From Anodontia alba (taxonomy: Eukaryota; Mollusca; Bivalvia; Lucinida; Lucinidae), in NCBI GenBank assembly GCA_964016985.1, contig OZ024823.1, forward strand, positions 25,632,095 through 25,696,094: DNA of 64,000 nucleotides, given 5' to 3'. Shown here in pieces: positions 33,407 through 44,280 of the stretch (position 1 is its first letter; every line of letters starts with the position of its first letter). The position numbers and the translations under genes were made by a program. The notes below the pieces were generated by a model. That model had not been told where the DNA came from. It saw nothing but the letters and a program-made list of their open reading frames with translations, and did not search any database.

Positions 33407-33628
33407 GTGCCGGCCTCGGTGGCTCAGTTGGATGCGCCGTCCGACTGGAGACCAGGAGGTCGTGGGTTCAACCCCCGCCGAGGTCGGCAACATTCTTTCG
33501 TGGAGATTGATCATGAAATATTTTCTACGGCCATTCTCTTTCTTCCGCTGATTCAAGACGGTAAACTGACCGCGCTCGACATGACCCCATTGGGTTGACT
33601 GGGCCGTAAAACCTCAACACAAACAAAC
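33407..33628 (+). mobile_element. tRNA-derived SINE, internally deleted, with 10-bp TSD
   Basis: The head carries an A box within tcggtggctcagttggatgc and a B box within gtgggttcaacccccgccg. A body with ttctttcgtggagattgatc and gctgattcaag follows, then gtaaactgaccgcgctcgac and a CAACACAAACAAA tail. Relative to the copy at 36997 about 90 bp between attcaag and gtaaactg is missing. The direct repeat atctcaaagc flanks it at 33397-33406 and 33629-33638. Open frames reading ...VAQLDAPSDW... are SINE translations, not genes. Confidence 0.9.
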
Positions 33629-33877
33629 ATCTCAAAGCAACTGAAAACTAAAATCTATCATAATCGTTCCCAAACAGATCTTGGGTTATTTGTACTAGTC
33701 ACCTAAATCGGAAATATTCCAGCATGTCCCAGCGTGTCAATTACAGAATAGCAAGTGTGTTAAGTTTATGAGGAAAATGAATTCTTACATGTGAACATAT
33801 AAAGTATTCATTTGACATTTATGGTCATACTGGGACTCAAGAATCTGTCTGTATCAGATTGAAGTAGATATTAAACC

Positions 33878-34078
33878 TTAACGGGCCAATCACAACTACA
33901 GCAAACGACATTTTCATTTTTTTTTTAACTTTTCAGTGAAGATATAAGGCTTAACATTCAAGTTAATCGTCTGCTAGCGCTAGGCAGACGATTCCCATGA
34001 AATGGCAAACCTTATTTTCTCTAAAAATGATGTATAAAAAATTAAAATGCTGTCTCCTACAGTTTGCTTGGCACTTAA
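33878..34078. mobile_element. E2-family foldback MITE
   Basis: The left end is ttaacgggccaatcacaact with acagcaaacgacattttc. The centre is a palindrome agtt-aatcgtctgctagcgc with taggcagacgatt. The right arm is aaatgctgtctcctacagtt and the right end ggcacttaa. Confidence 0.75.
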
Positions 34079-34226
34079 ATGGATAAATTGAATGATTTTA
34101 TGGCTCTTATGACAACTTCTTTCTATTGTGAAAAAGTTGAACCTGGAATATTTGGGCTTCTGGACCTGTCTAAATGGTAACAATGGATGTGAATTGTATT
34201 CACCATTCTAGAAATATGTTTCTGTA

Positions 34227-34445
34227 TGGGCCGCGAAAACGTGTCTTCGGGTATAAGCGGACAGCGAAGGCCCAGATCAGACTGTGCGAATGCGCAGGCT
34301 GATCTGGGCCTTCGCAGTCCGCAAATAGAATCATTAGATACTATAGAATGTTTCAGTGGAGAGCAAATGACCAGATGAGACTGCGCATGCGCAGGATATG
34401 TAACCGCACATTTTACGCATGCTCGCACTTTTTCGCTTGACACGT
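34227..34445. mobile_element. B2-type foldback MITE
   Basis: It starts tgggccgcgaaaacgtgtct. A near-perfect dyad, gcggacagcgaaggcccaga, tcagactgtgcg and gcgcaggctgatctgggcct, tcgcagtccgc, is followed by gaatcattagatactataga. It ends cactttttcgcttgacacg. Confidence 0.85.
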
Positions 34446-35689
34446 TTGGTAAAAATGTACAGAATTACAGCTTATAAATTTATATTTTGCTTGCTGAATC
34501 AAAGTTTGTCCGTTGCGTGTTTCCAAACATTGGGTTGGGTTCAACAGTTTTTAGTGTTACTAAGAATATTTTGAAATATAATAAGATGTAAACACCATGA
34601 AATATGTTTTAATAAACACCTAGGCTAAGTTTTATATTTGCCGTTATAAACTAGAATGTTTTCGCAAAGTGTGTCCACTTTCATATATAATAAAACGTCC
34701 TTAAATTTTATAATATCCTCTTTCACTGGAAATACATTTATTATGCCCCCAACTTCGAAAAAAGTTCTTTTTGGCCGTTCGTCCGGTAATCACGCTTTTC
34801 TTATGAGTGAGATATCTTGATACATATTTGAGCTTTGGTTAGCTTATGTGGGCTGAGGAGTAGACTAGCTCCTAGACCATGATGTCATGTTTTATCACTC
34901 CTTACTTTTAGCTGATTCAAATTTATGTATGACATCTTGTATAGCCAGTATCTAATAGTTGGTCTCTGACATCAAGGTCGTATGTCTCCAAGATTAGTTG
35001 CTGCTATCAAAGAGGTGCGGCAAGCAGTAAGTAGTAGATGGCCCTTGGTTCATTAAGTAAATTAATAATTATAATTGATTGATATTATTTTATTGAAAAT
35101 AATATTGATATCCGACTAGTAGCTAGTCTAGCTTAGGAGTAGATCACCTGATTAACTTTTGAAAAAAAAAATCGGATTAATTTTCTGAGAGTTTCCAACT
35201 TTGACATTTTGTACTCGTATGGACAAGCAAACGCATTTCTAGTTATATCTTAAATTAGAAGTGGACAGAAATAAAGAAAATGTTCATGGAGCGTTCGGGG
35301 CGATCTAAACTTCTGTGTACAGTTCTGTAACTTTTGCCGTCCAAAGTTACAGAACTGAATGCAGAAGCTATATTCGAAGTGCAAATCTCATATGAGGAAC
35401 ATGTGTCCATTTTAAATGCTTTTCTACCACTTTTTATTATGCCCAAACTATTACCTTCATACACTAAACACACTGTGAAAAATGACTATGCTCATGTTTC
35501 ATCACTGATTATATTTTATTGCACATGATGATCTTATTACAATCGTTTTAGATCAATATGGATATATTACAAAACGACAAGGCAAATATCACGGTTCAAT
35601 GAAATAAATCTTTCAGGAAGCTTTACGGCATTTTGTTCTGCACAGAAGATTATCCTCTTAAGGTATCATATTAAATAGATTCTATATAA
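34446..35689. other. Unassigned stretch; mollusc-type repeat fragment near its start
   Basis: A segment at 34738-34830 (tttattatgcccccaacttc, then gccgttcgtccggtaatcac) resembles the one at 57480-57600. A small dyad at 35315-35355 pairs cagttctgtaacttt with aaagttacagaactg. No gene was recognised. Confidence 0.5.
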
Positions 35690-35699
35690 CACATTGCCC

Positions 35700-35866
35700 T
35701 CAAGAAGGGCAGTTGTCAGTTTCTGGCGAAAAAAAGTGCACAATACTGGTTAACCGCTTAGAGGACTAAGCCTACCCAGTAAACGTGTGGTTAGGTAAAC
35801 TGACCGTGCTCGACATCCCATTGGGTTGACTGGGCCGTAAAACCTCAACACAAACAAACAAACAAG
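35700..35866 (+). mobile_element. 5'-truncated SINE with 10-bp TSD
   Basis: It begins tcaagaagggcagttgtcag, so the tRNA-related head is absent. It continues through gcacaatactggttaaccgc to aaaacctcaacacaaacaaa. The direct repeat cacattgccc flanks it at 35690-35699 and 35867-35876. Truncation at the 5' end with intact duplications fits target-primed reverse transcription. Confidence 0.9.
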
Positions 35867-35959
35867 CACATTGCCCAATTAAACCGATTCTATATAATAC
35901 CTGTTAAATAGATAAATGAATGGACTCTTGCATTATAGAAAAGCCAAATGAAGATTTCT

Positions 35960-36110
35960 TGTCACTACTGTGGCCCGAGTTCGATTCCTAGCGCTGGGTG
36001 CCCAGATTCTATTCCCGGCACTGGTATGTGGCAAGGTAGTGGTCGCCCATCCAAAGTCGGTGCGCTCCCGTTTCCACTATCACCCACGATCGCCAAACGC
36101 TAATAACCGC
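35960..36110. other. Possible tRNA/SINE-derived fragment (B box only)
   Basis: The text cccgagttcgattcctagcg contains a good B-box match followed by gctgggtgcccagattctat. No A box or cloverleaf upstream was found. Confidence 0.3.
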
Positions 36111-36127
36111 TCATTCGACATCGTTTT

Positions 36128-36996
36128 TAGCTCGCCTGAACAACGTATGATACATATTTGTCCAAAATTTTGCGCAGTACCATCCCCACCCCATAGGTGA
36201 TCTCGAGGTCACGGACTTAGAATTTTCGTGTTAAAATTTTACGCCAAAGTTTTCAGGAGCTCATTACTTCTAAACCAAATGATGGATTTAGTCCCTTTTT
36301 GGTATCATGATATCAAAAGTTGTTTTTTTTTTGTTTTTTTTTTTTTTTTTGTTTTTTTTTATCAGCACTAGTTCCTGTTTGGTATCATGATAGATAATGG
36401 TCAAAAGTTTTTTTTTATCAGCACCAATCAGCACTCATGATCGTGACCTTGAGGTCGAGGTCACAGAATTCAAATGTTAAAAGTTTCCGTTACAGTTTTT
36501 AAGACCTCATTATTTCCTAGCCTTATCACCGATTTGATTCATCAATGGTATGATGATACAAATTGGTCCAAAATTTTGCTCAGTTCCATCATCCCAACCC
36601 CTCCCCCAAGTTCATGTTAAGGTCAAGGCCACAGTCGTGTCAAACTTTTCATATTAAATCTTTACGTCAAAGTTTTTAGGACCTCATTATTGCTAAACCA
36701 AAGCAAACGATGGATTTAATTTATATTTGGTATGATGCTATATACTGGTCAAAAGTTTTATCAGCACCATCAGCACTCATGACCGTGACCTTGAGGTTGA
36801 AGGTCACAGACTTAGAATTTTAAAAATGTTAAAGTTTTCGTTTAAGTTTTTTAGACCTCATTATTTCCTAACCTTATCACCGATTTGATTCATCATTCCC
36901 TTGATGAAAATTTTGCACAGTGCAATTACCCCAGGTCATGTAAAAATCAAGGTCATAGAATTTTCCAGAAACAAAATGTGCAATATCAGGCGAGCT
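36128..36996. repeat. AGCTCGCCTGA..TCAGGCGAGCT repeat with ~350-bp units
   Basis: It opens tttttagctcgcctgaacaa. Internal blocks such as ggtcaaaagttttttttatc, agcactcatgatcgtgacct and tgaggtcgaggtcacagaat recur (GGTATCATGA at 36381, GGTATGATG at 36729, spacing about 348 bp). The right boundary is atcaggcgagct, into which the following SINE has inserted. A T/G-rich run lies at 36327-36360. Confidence 0.8.
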
Positions 36997-37305
36997 ATGC
37001 CGGCATCGGTGGCTCAGTTGGATGCGCCGTCCGACTGGAGACCAGGAGGTCGCGATTTCAACTCCCGCCGAGGTCGGCAACATTCTTTCGTGGAGATTGA
37101 TCGTTAAATATTTTCTACGGTCATTCTCTCCCTTCCGCTGATTCAAGAAGGGCAGTTGTCAGTTTCTGGCGAAAGAATGTGCACAATACTGGTTAACCGC
37201 TTAAAGGACTAAGCCTGCCCAGTAAACGTGTGGTTAAGTAAACTGACCGCGCTCGACATGACCCCATTGGGTTGACTGGACCGTAAAACCTCAGCACAAA
37301 AAAAA
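36997..37305 (+). mobile_element. Full-length tRNA-derived SINE with 12-bp TSD
   Basis: At 309 bp this is the longest copy. The head is atgccggcatcggtggctca, gttggatgcgccgtccgac, with a B box decayed to gcgatttcaactcccgccg. The body includes tcattctctcccttccgctg, gggcagttgtcagtttctgg, tggttaaccgcttaaaggac and gctcgacatgaccccattgg. The A-rich tail is cagcacaaaaaaaa. The direct repeat atcaggcgagct lies at 36985-36996 and 37306-37317. RNA polymerase III transcription is inferred from the head. The LINE partner is not in this window. Confidence 0.93.
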
Positions 37306-37476
37306 ATCAGGCGAGCTTTCCTGTCTGGCGACAGGTCTTATCGGTGTCCTTGGGCGACATGTTCTTTTTGTTGCTCGGGTCGGACAAGAGCTAAAAGTGC
37401 ACAAACGTGGCTCAAGCAGGAGAAGGGACAATACACCAGAACACGGTTCAGTTCTAAAAGTCAGGAAAATGTATAG

Positions 37477-37834
37477 CAGTTGAACTTCGATGGCTCGAAC
37501 CCCTTTGGAACCATGAAAATTTGTTCGAGACAGCGGTAGTTCGAGCCACGGAGGGTTACTATTAGTGCCATACCAGGAGGCATAATGGAGATAATTGTGG
37601 GATATCTTTTGGGTGTTCTATATTATAAACGTATGTTGTGTGTACTCATTAGAATCGCCTCATCGAGGCGATTCTAATGAGTGCACACAGCATACATTTG
37701 CAAGATAAAAAAAAAAAAATCTCCCTAAATTATCCGTATATCGTATTTTGAGGAAATCCCTGCGGACTCAAGAACTTGTTCGACTCATCCATGGTAAACG
37801 AGCCATCGGGGTTCGAGCCATTGAAGTTACACTG
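37477..37834. mobile_element. CAGT-ended P element carrying the A-type hairpin
   Basis: The ends cagttgaacttcgatggctc and gagccattgaagttacactg are complementary. The centre at about 37634-37690 pairs tgtgtgtactcattagaatc, gcctc and gaggcgattctaatgagtgc, acaca. It is the sister of the element at 26329. Confidence 0.85.
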
Positions 37835-38399
37835 TATATAGAATTGTGAAACCATTGGTGTGTAGCTGGGTCGTTGAAATAGGGAAAACGATTCTCTTAG
37901 ATATTAATTATAAATCGTAAGGCATAGCAATGTTTATGCAATCTTACTGCTATCACTTTGCCGCCACATTTGTTCTTGACGCTCCCGATTGAGAGATAGT
38001 GTGAAAATTTGTTCGAGGAACGACTAGAGTTTGGTGTCAAGTAATGTTCTCACTGTCTGAGTGATGATAATTCTAGACAACAGTTAGTAAATTACACCGT
38101 TTTACTTCATTGAACTTTCTGTGAAACTGGAGTTAAATAAATAACGAATAAACCCTTTTTTTAATATATGGGCATTGATGGATTAAGGGTAGCCTGGCAC
38201 CACGCTATGAGTTTTACATTTCTAAATTAACAAAGGTAAAATACTCCTCCTAGACTATATTTCTACACATATCATCTCCCTTACCAGTCAGAAAGTCATA
38301 ACTGATCAGCCAAGTCAGAGAGAAGTACATTCCAAAAGATTGGATTTTGTAAAATATAAATAGTTTTTTATGTTGATTTATGTATCAGTTAGACGGGAG
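37835..38399. other. Unassigned stretch
   Basis: No gene, dyad or tandem repeat was recognised. Confidence 0.55.
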
Positions 38400-38600
38400 G
38401 GAGCCAGTCTAGATTAAGGGAAATGGAAACATTTTCAGGGGAGACACCACTGTCAAATTGTTTTGCCTTTCTTATATAAATGAGTCGTTTTATAAAGAAA
38501 GACGTTGCTCCCCTTGGAAGCATTTTTTACAACAAACCTCTGTTGTAAAAGCACTTGGCATGCTAGAAAGCAAAAACAGGAAGTCACGAAATTTGTCTCC
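38400..38600. repeat. F-like foldback, diverged
   Basis: It contains aaatggaaacattttcaggg and gagacaccactgtcaaattg with tttgccttt, and near the right acaggaagtcacgaaatttg, tctcccc, in family F order. A local dyad at 38525-38554 pairs ttttttacaaca with tgttgtaaaag. Confidence 0.5.
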
Positions 38601-38601
38601 C

Positions 38602-38882
38602 CATCACGAAAATATACCTATATAATTTTGACCCCCTTAAACCCACTTTTATATAGTAAAACTGGGGTTTAAAGGGGTATACATTATTTTTCTTATTTCT
38701 ATTCAAAAACATAGATTGTGGGTACTCGTTAGAACCGCCTCGCCGAGGCTGTTCTAACGAGTACCCACAATCTATGTTTTGAGCAGAAATATGAAATGTA
38801 TCAGAATTTTTTATCTGAAATTTTTCATTTTTTTTTGGTGGTGAAATTTTCAATACATTTGAATAGGAGTGTTTTCGTAATG
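38602..38882 (+). mobile_element. A-family hairpin MITE, copy 9
   Basis: Full length. The hairpin has one mismatch (gaggctgttctaacgagtac). It directly follows the F-like repeat. Confidence 0.9.
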
Positions 38883-39362
38883 CCAGTTAAAACCTGCGAA
38901 AAAAAACTCTACCAGGTATACTTAGTGCCCTGAATCAAGGTTAAGAAGCCATCCTGTTTACCGATTTAAATGCAATTACGTCCTTAGTTTATAACAGAAA
39001 CGTACAGAATGTGCAATGCGAAATAAGACAATTTCAATCAATTGAATGATGTTTTCTGCGACAGTTCTTGGGAACTCAAAACTGTATTAAATAATGATTT
39101 ATTGCTTTACGATGCAAACGATTTGCTTTTCTGTGAATTACCAAAGGCTATAACACTGACAGAAGCAATGACCTGACTTAAAACAATTCTGAAAGTGTAT
39201 TGGGCCGGTGTGAGTGTTTCGGTGTTAACCGAGTATAAAATACCGCTTATATTCATATTGTCTCAATTATGACAAATGCTCTAATATTAATTTATAAAAA
39301 AATTTAGCAAACACCTCTTTTAAAAAAAAAGAAACAAACGGCATGGAAAAAAAAAAACAAAA
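38883..39362. other. Unassigned stretch
   Basis: Short poly(A) runs occur near 39325 and 39346. No gene was recognised. Confidence 0.55.
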
Positions 39363-39363
39363 G

Positions 39364-39428
<65 letters not shown>
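39363..39428. repeat. Compound (GT)n(GA)n microsatellite
   Basis: About 18 bp of GT passes into about 48 bp of GA. It is the same kind of compound array as the CT/GT array at 5806, in the opposite orientation. Confidence 0.97.
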
Positions 39429-39430
<2 letters not shown>

Positions 39431-39520
39431 CTGCCTCGTCAACCAATCTGAGCACTTGTAAAGAATTTACTTTGGTTTAACTTAAAACATAAAGCAACTT
39501 GAACATTGAATTTTCAGTTT

Positions 39521-40001
39521 CAGCGGAGGAAACTTGATCATAATTGTTTTGCTTCCCTTGTGAAAAAAATGGATAAAAGGATACAACGGTCCCAAAGGAA
39601 GCCAATTATTCATCACCCAAACACGCCTATATAATTTTGACCCCCTTAAACCCCACTTTTATATAGTAAAACTGGGGTTTACAGGGTGTACATTATTTTT
39701 CTTATTTTGCTAAAAAACATAGACTGTGGGTATTCGTTAGAGGCGGTTCTAACGAGTACCCGCAATCTATGTTTTGAGCAAGACTATGAAAAATATCAGA
39801 ATTTTTATCTGAAAATTTTCCTTTTTTTTTTGTTGTAAAATTTTCAATATATTTGAATAGGCGTGTTTTCGTAATGTCCTTTTAGAGATACTCATTTTCA
39901 GATGTGCAGGAAGCAAACAGGAAGGCACAAATGTTGACTCTCAAAAAAAAAAAAAAAAAAAAGAATGGTGGAAATCTACAAAGTATATCCAGTCCCCTTA
40001 G
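39521..40001. mobile_element. F-family element split by A copy 10
   Basis: The left part (cataattgttttgcttccct, ggatacaacggtcccaaagg) and the right part (tgcaggaagcaaacaggaag, gaatggtggaaatctacaaa, gtatatccagtcccctta) together make the two ends of one F element. A poly(A) run at 39943-39962 lies in the right part. Confidence 0.65.
39611..39876 (+). mobile_element. A-family hairpin MITE, copy 10, shortened hairpin
   Basis: It starts catcacccaaacacgcc. The hairpin core lost part of its left arm, reading gggtattcgttagaggcggt followed by tctaacgagtacccgcaatc. It is nested inside an F element. Confidence 0.85.
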
Positions 40002-40247
40002 TATAAGTAAAGATGGCATCTTTTCTTGTCAGAGAAATCAATGAGCTAATAAATACTGTATCCTTGCAATTGTTTATTGTTCCGTATAAGACAAACTGAC
40101 AGTTTATCATTATCTGTAAATATATTATTTCTGCGCTGTCTGTAAGTATAGTGCTGATTAGATTACCAATATAGTTACTACTGAGGATGGTGAAGGCAGG
40201 CCAGGGCTGCTCGTCTCTATTCCTTTGCTTCTCTGCTTGTTTACAAT
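40002..40247. other. Unassigned stretch
   Basis: No feature was recognised. Confidence 0.5.
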
Positions 40248-40456
40248 AAACTCTTTCATCCCTGATTTTATGAAGTGGACTCTTCCATCTTTGAATCTGG
40301 TCATAACCATTGTTCCAAATGGGGTCTCAATGAAAAATCAAAATAGAACTGCAAAACAGTGTAGATCCAGATGAGACGGCTCATTATGAGCCGTCTCATC
40401 TGGATCTACACTGTTTGCATAGGTATCCTTACCGGTCTACACGGTTGAAAGTATTA
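40248..40456. mobile_element. D2-type foldback element
   Basis: It starts aactctttcatccctgattt, then gactcttccatctttgaatc. The core is a perfect-looking dyad: gcaaaacagtgtagatccag, atgagacggctca, then tgagccgtctcatctggatc, tacactgtttgc. It ends near gaaagtattaaccc. Confidence 0.8.
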
Positions 40457-40678
40457 ACCCATTTATGCTGAATGGACTCATCTACCATAACTCTTTGGAC
40501 CGGACCATCTTTAATAGAAGGGGTGTTTGCTATCTATTGTTACCATGTTTTATAGAAATTCCTATACTTAATGCAAATAGTTGAGACCCTGATCAGACGC
40601 CGCGTTCTGCGGCGCCTGATCTGGGTCTATATTGTTTGTTATTGTCCCTTTTATGGGACGCCAGGCATAAATGGACTA
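40456..40678. mobile_element. D3-type foldback element
   Basis: The ends catttatgctgaatggactc and gccaggcataaatggactaa are complementary. The core pairs gagaccctgatcagacgccg with cggcgcctgatctgggtcta. It abuts the preceding D2 element. Confidence 0.8.
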
Positions 40679-40680
40679 AT

Positions 40681-40728
40681 TCCCCCCGCCCCCACCCCCC
40701 CCCCCCCACCCTAACCCCGCCCCCAGTA
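40681..40728. repeat. C-rich tract
   Basis: Runs of C interrupted by A and G, immediately upstream of a foldback. Confidence 0.9.
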
Positions 40729-40889
40729 AATACTATGTTAAAGCAACGTATTGTCGACTTCGCCACAATGCTGGCGCAACGTCGTAAATAAATACTATGT
40801 TAAAGCAACGTATTGTCGACTTCGCCACAATGCTAGCGCAACGTCGTATGTGGCGAAGTCGACAATACGTTGCTTTAACATAGTATTTG
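40729..40889. mobile_element. Foldback with duplicated left arm
   Basis: The left arm, actatgttaaagcaacgtat, then tgtcgacttcgccacaatgc, occurs twice, at about 40733-40790 and 40795-40848. One right arm, gtggcgaagtcgacaatacg, ttgctttaacatagtattt, follows. The inner left copy and the right arm match closely. Confidence 0.85.
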
Positions 40890-41676
40890 TATGCCATCCT
40901 CAATAACTGCAATAAATGCAAAGATTCGCTGTGGTTGCATACTTGTTCTGCACTAAAGACAAGTTATGCTCTGCCAGCTACAGTCAATAATACCATGCTT
41001 TTATTTCTGACTTTAAGACAAGGCTGGGAATAAGGGAATTGGACTAGGTGCAACTGAGGATAATAATTATATACTATATAAACTGTACGCGACTAAACAT
41101 ACACAGTGAAAATTTTGCTGTTGTTGCAAGAAGCTTTTACGTGTTAGCGATCGAAATAAAGTAATATCAAACCGTTCAATTTGAAAATATAAGCTCGTAT
41201 TGTTATTGTGATGTTGGAATTCGATGAAGCAGTGAGCGGAATACTTTAACTGACCTAAATATTCGGTCGCATTAATCCTTAAGCCAACTTTGTTTAAAAT
41301 TTGAACAAGTCCATATCGTGACATAGTAATGTCTTTCAAACTTACGGAGTGGCAAACTGCGTTTACGGCATCTGATCAGGGTTTACATTTTTTCCTCAAG
41401 CATAATCGTCTGAATATTTAGGGTATATACCAAATTGACCCCAAAATAGTTGGACGACCGTTTACCGTATTTACCCTGAAATTTCAGCAATTCCATTTTT
41501 ATTATCTGATAATGTGGTCAAAAAGAGCTGGCTGATGGCAGTGAGTGCAAACCCCCTGATTAAGCTTTCTTGATTGCCTGTCTGAATAGTCAGGGTACAT
41601 ATGGTAAATACTGATGCTTTTATGAGAAACTCAGTGTCAAAGAATTCTTATTTAAATGATTTGTTCATCTTGGAAT
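40890..41676. other. Unassigned stretch with D-like remnant
   Basis: Near 41351-41400, ggcaaactgcgtttacggca and tctgatcagggtttacattt may be half of a D dyad. A 90-codon minus-strand frame at 41067-41339 shows no recognisable domain. Confidence 0.45.
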
Positions 41677-42175
41677 TTAACCCGAACACTAGTCCTGCTG
41701 AACCCGGATATACCCTACCTTTGCAAACAGTGTAGGTCCATATCAGTTGGCTTCTGATGAAGCCAACTGATCTGGATCTGCACTGTTTGCCATTAAGTTT
41801 GTGAATTTATAGCAACAATCTGGACCAAGTAATCTCATTACGAAAACACGCCTATTCAAATATATAGAAAATTTCACCTCCAAAAACTGAAAATTTTCAG
41901 ATAAAAAAACTGATATTTTTCATATTTCTGCTCAAAACATAGATTGTGGGTACTCGTTAGAACCGCCTCGGTGAGGCGGTTCTAACGAGTACCCACAATC
42001 TATGCTTTTGAGCAGAAATAAGAAAAATAATGTATACCCCTGCAAACCCCAGTTTTACTATATAAAAGTGGGGTTTCAGGAGGTCAAAATTATATAGGCG
42101 TGTTTTCGTGATGTGGTTAGCTGAAAATTAGATGTGTGTATGGCATCTTAATTTATTTAGCATGGCAAGGGTTAA
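41677..42175. mobile_element. C-family MITE interrupted by A copy 11
   Basis: The left part starts ttaacccgaacactagtcct and contains the dyad tccatatcagttggcttctg with gaagccaactgatctggatc. The right part resumes at tggttagctgaaaattagat and ends agcatggcaagggttaa. Compared with the copy at 26112, sequence continuity across the insertion is clear at aatct / gattggctg. Confidence 0.85.
41836..42113 (-). mobile_element. A-family hairpin MITE, copy 11, nested in a C element
   Basis: Full length, with an intact hairpin (loop tcggtga). Its position inside a C element shows that A was active after that C copy inserted. Comparison with the empty site in other C copies leaves no clear direct repeat. 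Confidence 0.92.
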
Positions 42176-43046
42176 ATATGCAGCCTCGCAAACAGTAGTG
42201 TTGCACATGAAGAGACTCAGTCAAACCGAGTCTCTGATTTTCGTGATTTTGTGTGTTCTTTGTTTCCAAAGGCAAACCACTTTTAATACTATTTTGGATA
42301 TGTATAAAGAAATGTTTAACACGTAGATGGTTTGTCCTTTTGGATATGTATAAGGAAAGGTAAGACAGTTTTCTTTTCATAAAGGGTACCGGTGTATTAA
42401 ATCAGATCAAACGTGTTTTACGTATTGCAATAAAGTAGATGAATTGAACACAAGTTATATCAACATTAGGCGAATGTGCACTCCCTTTTCTTTTATTGTA
42501 AATATACTTGTGCATTGACAATACACTAACGTTCACCAGTCTTGCATAATTCATCCCGACTTTCCTCGGAAATACTGTAAAAACTAACATTAGATCAGAG
42601 AAAAAACAGAAAGCATACACAGAACAAAGCATGCTTTCGACAATATGTATATATCTGATAAAAAAAAACTCGCGAGGGCCATATATTTATAACAGCAACC
42701 GTTAGCCTCATATAGCACTGGACCACAAAGCTCTTTACAGGTGAAACAAACTTTAGAAACTGTAGAACTTTATAACGCACTTGGTCATAGCACTTCCTTT
42801 ATGGCTGCTCGAAGATTTTACTTCCTGTAGCTTTTGACCATTAACTTTGCCTGTAAAGTTGTAACAAGGTCTGTCTTCTCGTAGCACATGACCTTAAAAC
42901 TTCTCTAAAATCGTGAAACAGTAAGCGTTCTGAAATACTTGGCCATTAATCCATCTCTAAATTTGAGGCAAACTTTGGCTTCCTGAAGCACATAACCATA
43001 AAACCAGCTTTGGCTAACTGCAGAACGTGGCCATAAAACTCCTTTT
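42176..43046. other. Unassigned stretch
   Basis: A small dyad near 42207-42231 pairs gagactcagtc with accgagtctc. Short minus-strand open frames lack signatures. Confidence 0.5.
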
Positions 43047-43247
43047 TTAAATGTCGTCTGTTTATGTCGTCTGCTGAATATTCTTGCAAACTTTTCAAAC
43101 CTATTTTTGCATACAGGCAAACAGTGTGGACCCTGATCAGAAGAGCAGTCTGATCTGGGTCCACACTGTTTGCAAAAATGACTTTTAAAATCATAAGCAG
43201 ATGACAAAGCAGACGACAATTGGTGTGATTGGCAGTTTAAGGGTTAA
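43047..43247. mobile_element. Composite E/D foldback bounded by TTAA
   Basis: It is very close to the copy at 16416-16651: tgtcgtctgtttatgtcgtc, the D core caaacagtgtggaccctgat with ctgggtccacactgtttgca, and the right end ggcagtttaagggttaa. The left terminal ~12 bp are replaced. Confidence 0.8.
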
Positions 43248-43289
43248 ATTTGAGGCAACCTTAGGTTTCCTGAACTACAACCCCGTGGG

Positions 43290-43405
43290 AGCAGATGTTT
43301 TCCTTTTAGAAATGATCTCTTTTCAGAAGGGTTTTTATGTGCAGTTGTTATCTCCCTTGTACCAAAATGGCAGACAATCTACCAGGTATATCCAGTCGCC
43401 TTAAG
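43290..43405. repeat. F-family right-end fragment
   Basis: It contains tctcttttcagaagggtttt, gttgttatctcccttgtacc, aaaatggcagacaatctacc and ggtatatccagtcgccttaa. The left half was not seen. Confidence 0.6.
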
Positions 43406-43660
43406 GAAGATGCCTTTGTCTGGAAGGCCCTGGCACATTTCAAATGACGAGCAGAAAAGATCCTGCCCAGACTGTTGGACGTGTTGGACCCAGAAACTCG
43501 ATTTTGCAACTATTTTCTCTTAATACAAGGTCCACCTTATCTTGGAGAGACCTGTATTTATTGACAATCACTGTTGCTTAAAGATTTGATGCTTCAATAA
43601 GAAAATATCAAGACTTGAGTGGAGGAGCAATTCCATTACGATCCGACATCATGTCATATA

Positions 43661-43860
43661 AACCACAACGTCAGAAAACTTCTGACATGTGCGCCCAACG
43701 AAAAATCAAATCAGCCTGCGCATCCTTGCAGTCTGATCAAAGTCTTCGTTGTCCACATGAACACACATTGCATTCTTGGCTATCCAAATTGCGCCCAGTG
43801 AAGATTCTGATCAGCCTGGGCGCATATGTCCTAAGGTACGTTTTCAGACATTGCGGCTCA
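43661..43860. mobile_element. B-family foldback MITE
   Basis: The ends aaccacaacgtcagaaaact and cgttttcagacattgcggct are inverted. The first dyad, atcaaatcagcctgcgcatc with agtctgatcaaagtcttcg, remains. The second is reduced to one arm. Confidence 0.78.
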
Positions 43861-44199
43861 TTTCATATTGTATGAACGTGTTCCAGGATTGATTTCAGAT
43901 AATGCTAAGTTTCTCATTAACACGGGACATAAGCTGTGATTGTTGTCATGATATCTCTAAATATTTATTAATGGTCTATAGGGGAGATATAATCTTCATT
44001 TTCCAAGTAAGGAGTGCGAGAAACCGATATATTGTAGTTTTCCAATAAATGAACCTAAAAATGCCCAAACCAGGTTGTTCATCAGCAGGTTTCGGCCAGT
44101 TATGCCTCATCATTGGCCAGCATATAATTTATCAAAACTCTGGGATTAACTTAGTCTGGCCCCAGACCCTTTCTTTATTTTTCTTTTCTTTCTTTTTCT

Positions 44200-44236
<37 letters not shown>
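43861..44236. other. Unassigned stretch ending in poly(T)
   Basis: A T-rich run lies at 44170-44236. No gene was recognised. Confidence 0.55.
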
Positions 44237-44241
<5 letters not shown>

Positions 44242-44280
44242 GACACAACACTTGTATAGCATGTAGAATTTTTGTTTGCT

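Noticed and set aside
33407..33480. Possible functional tRNA gene
   Set aside because: A and B boxes are present, but the sequence is the head of a multicopy SINE and continues into a conserved non-tRNA body.
33306..33598. Overlapping 63- to 81-codon frames on both strands, also at 36877-37146
   Set aside because: They lie in a tRNA-derived SINE with target duplications, and the same peptide appears at both copies.
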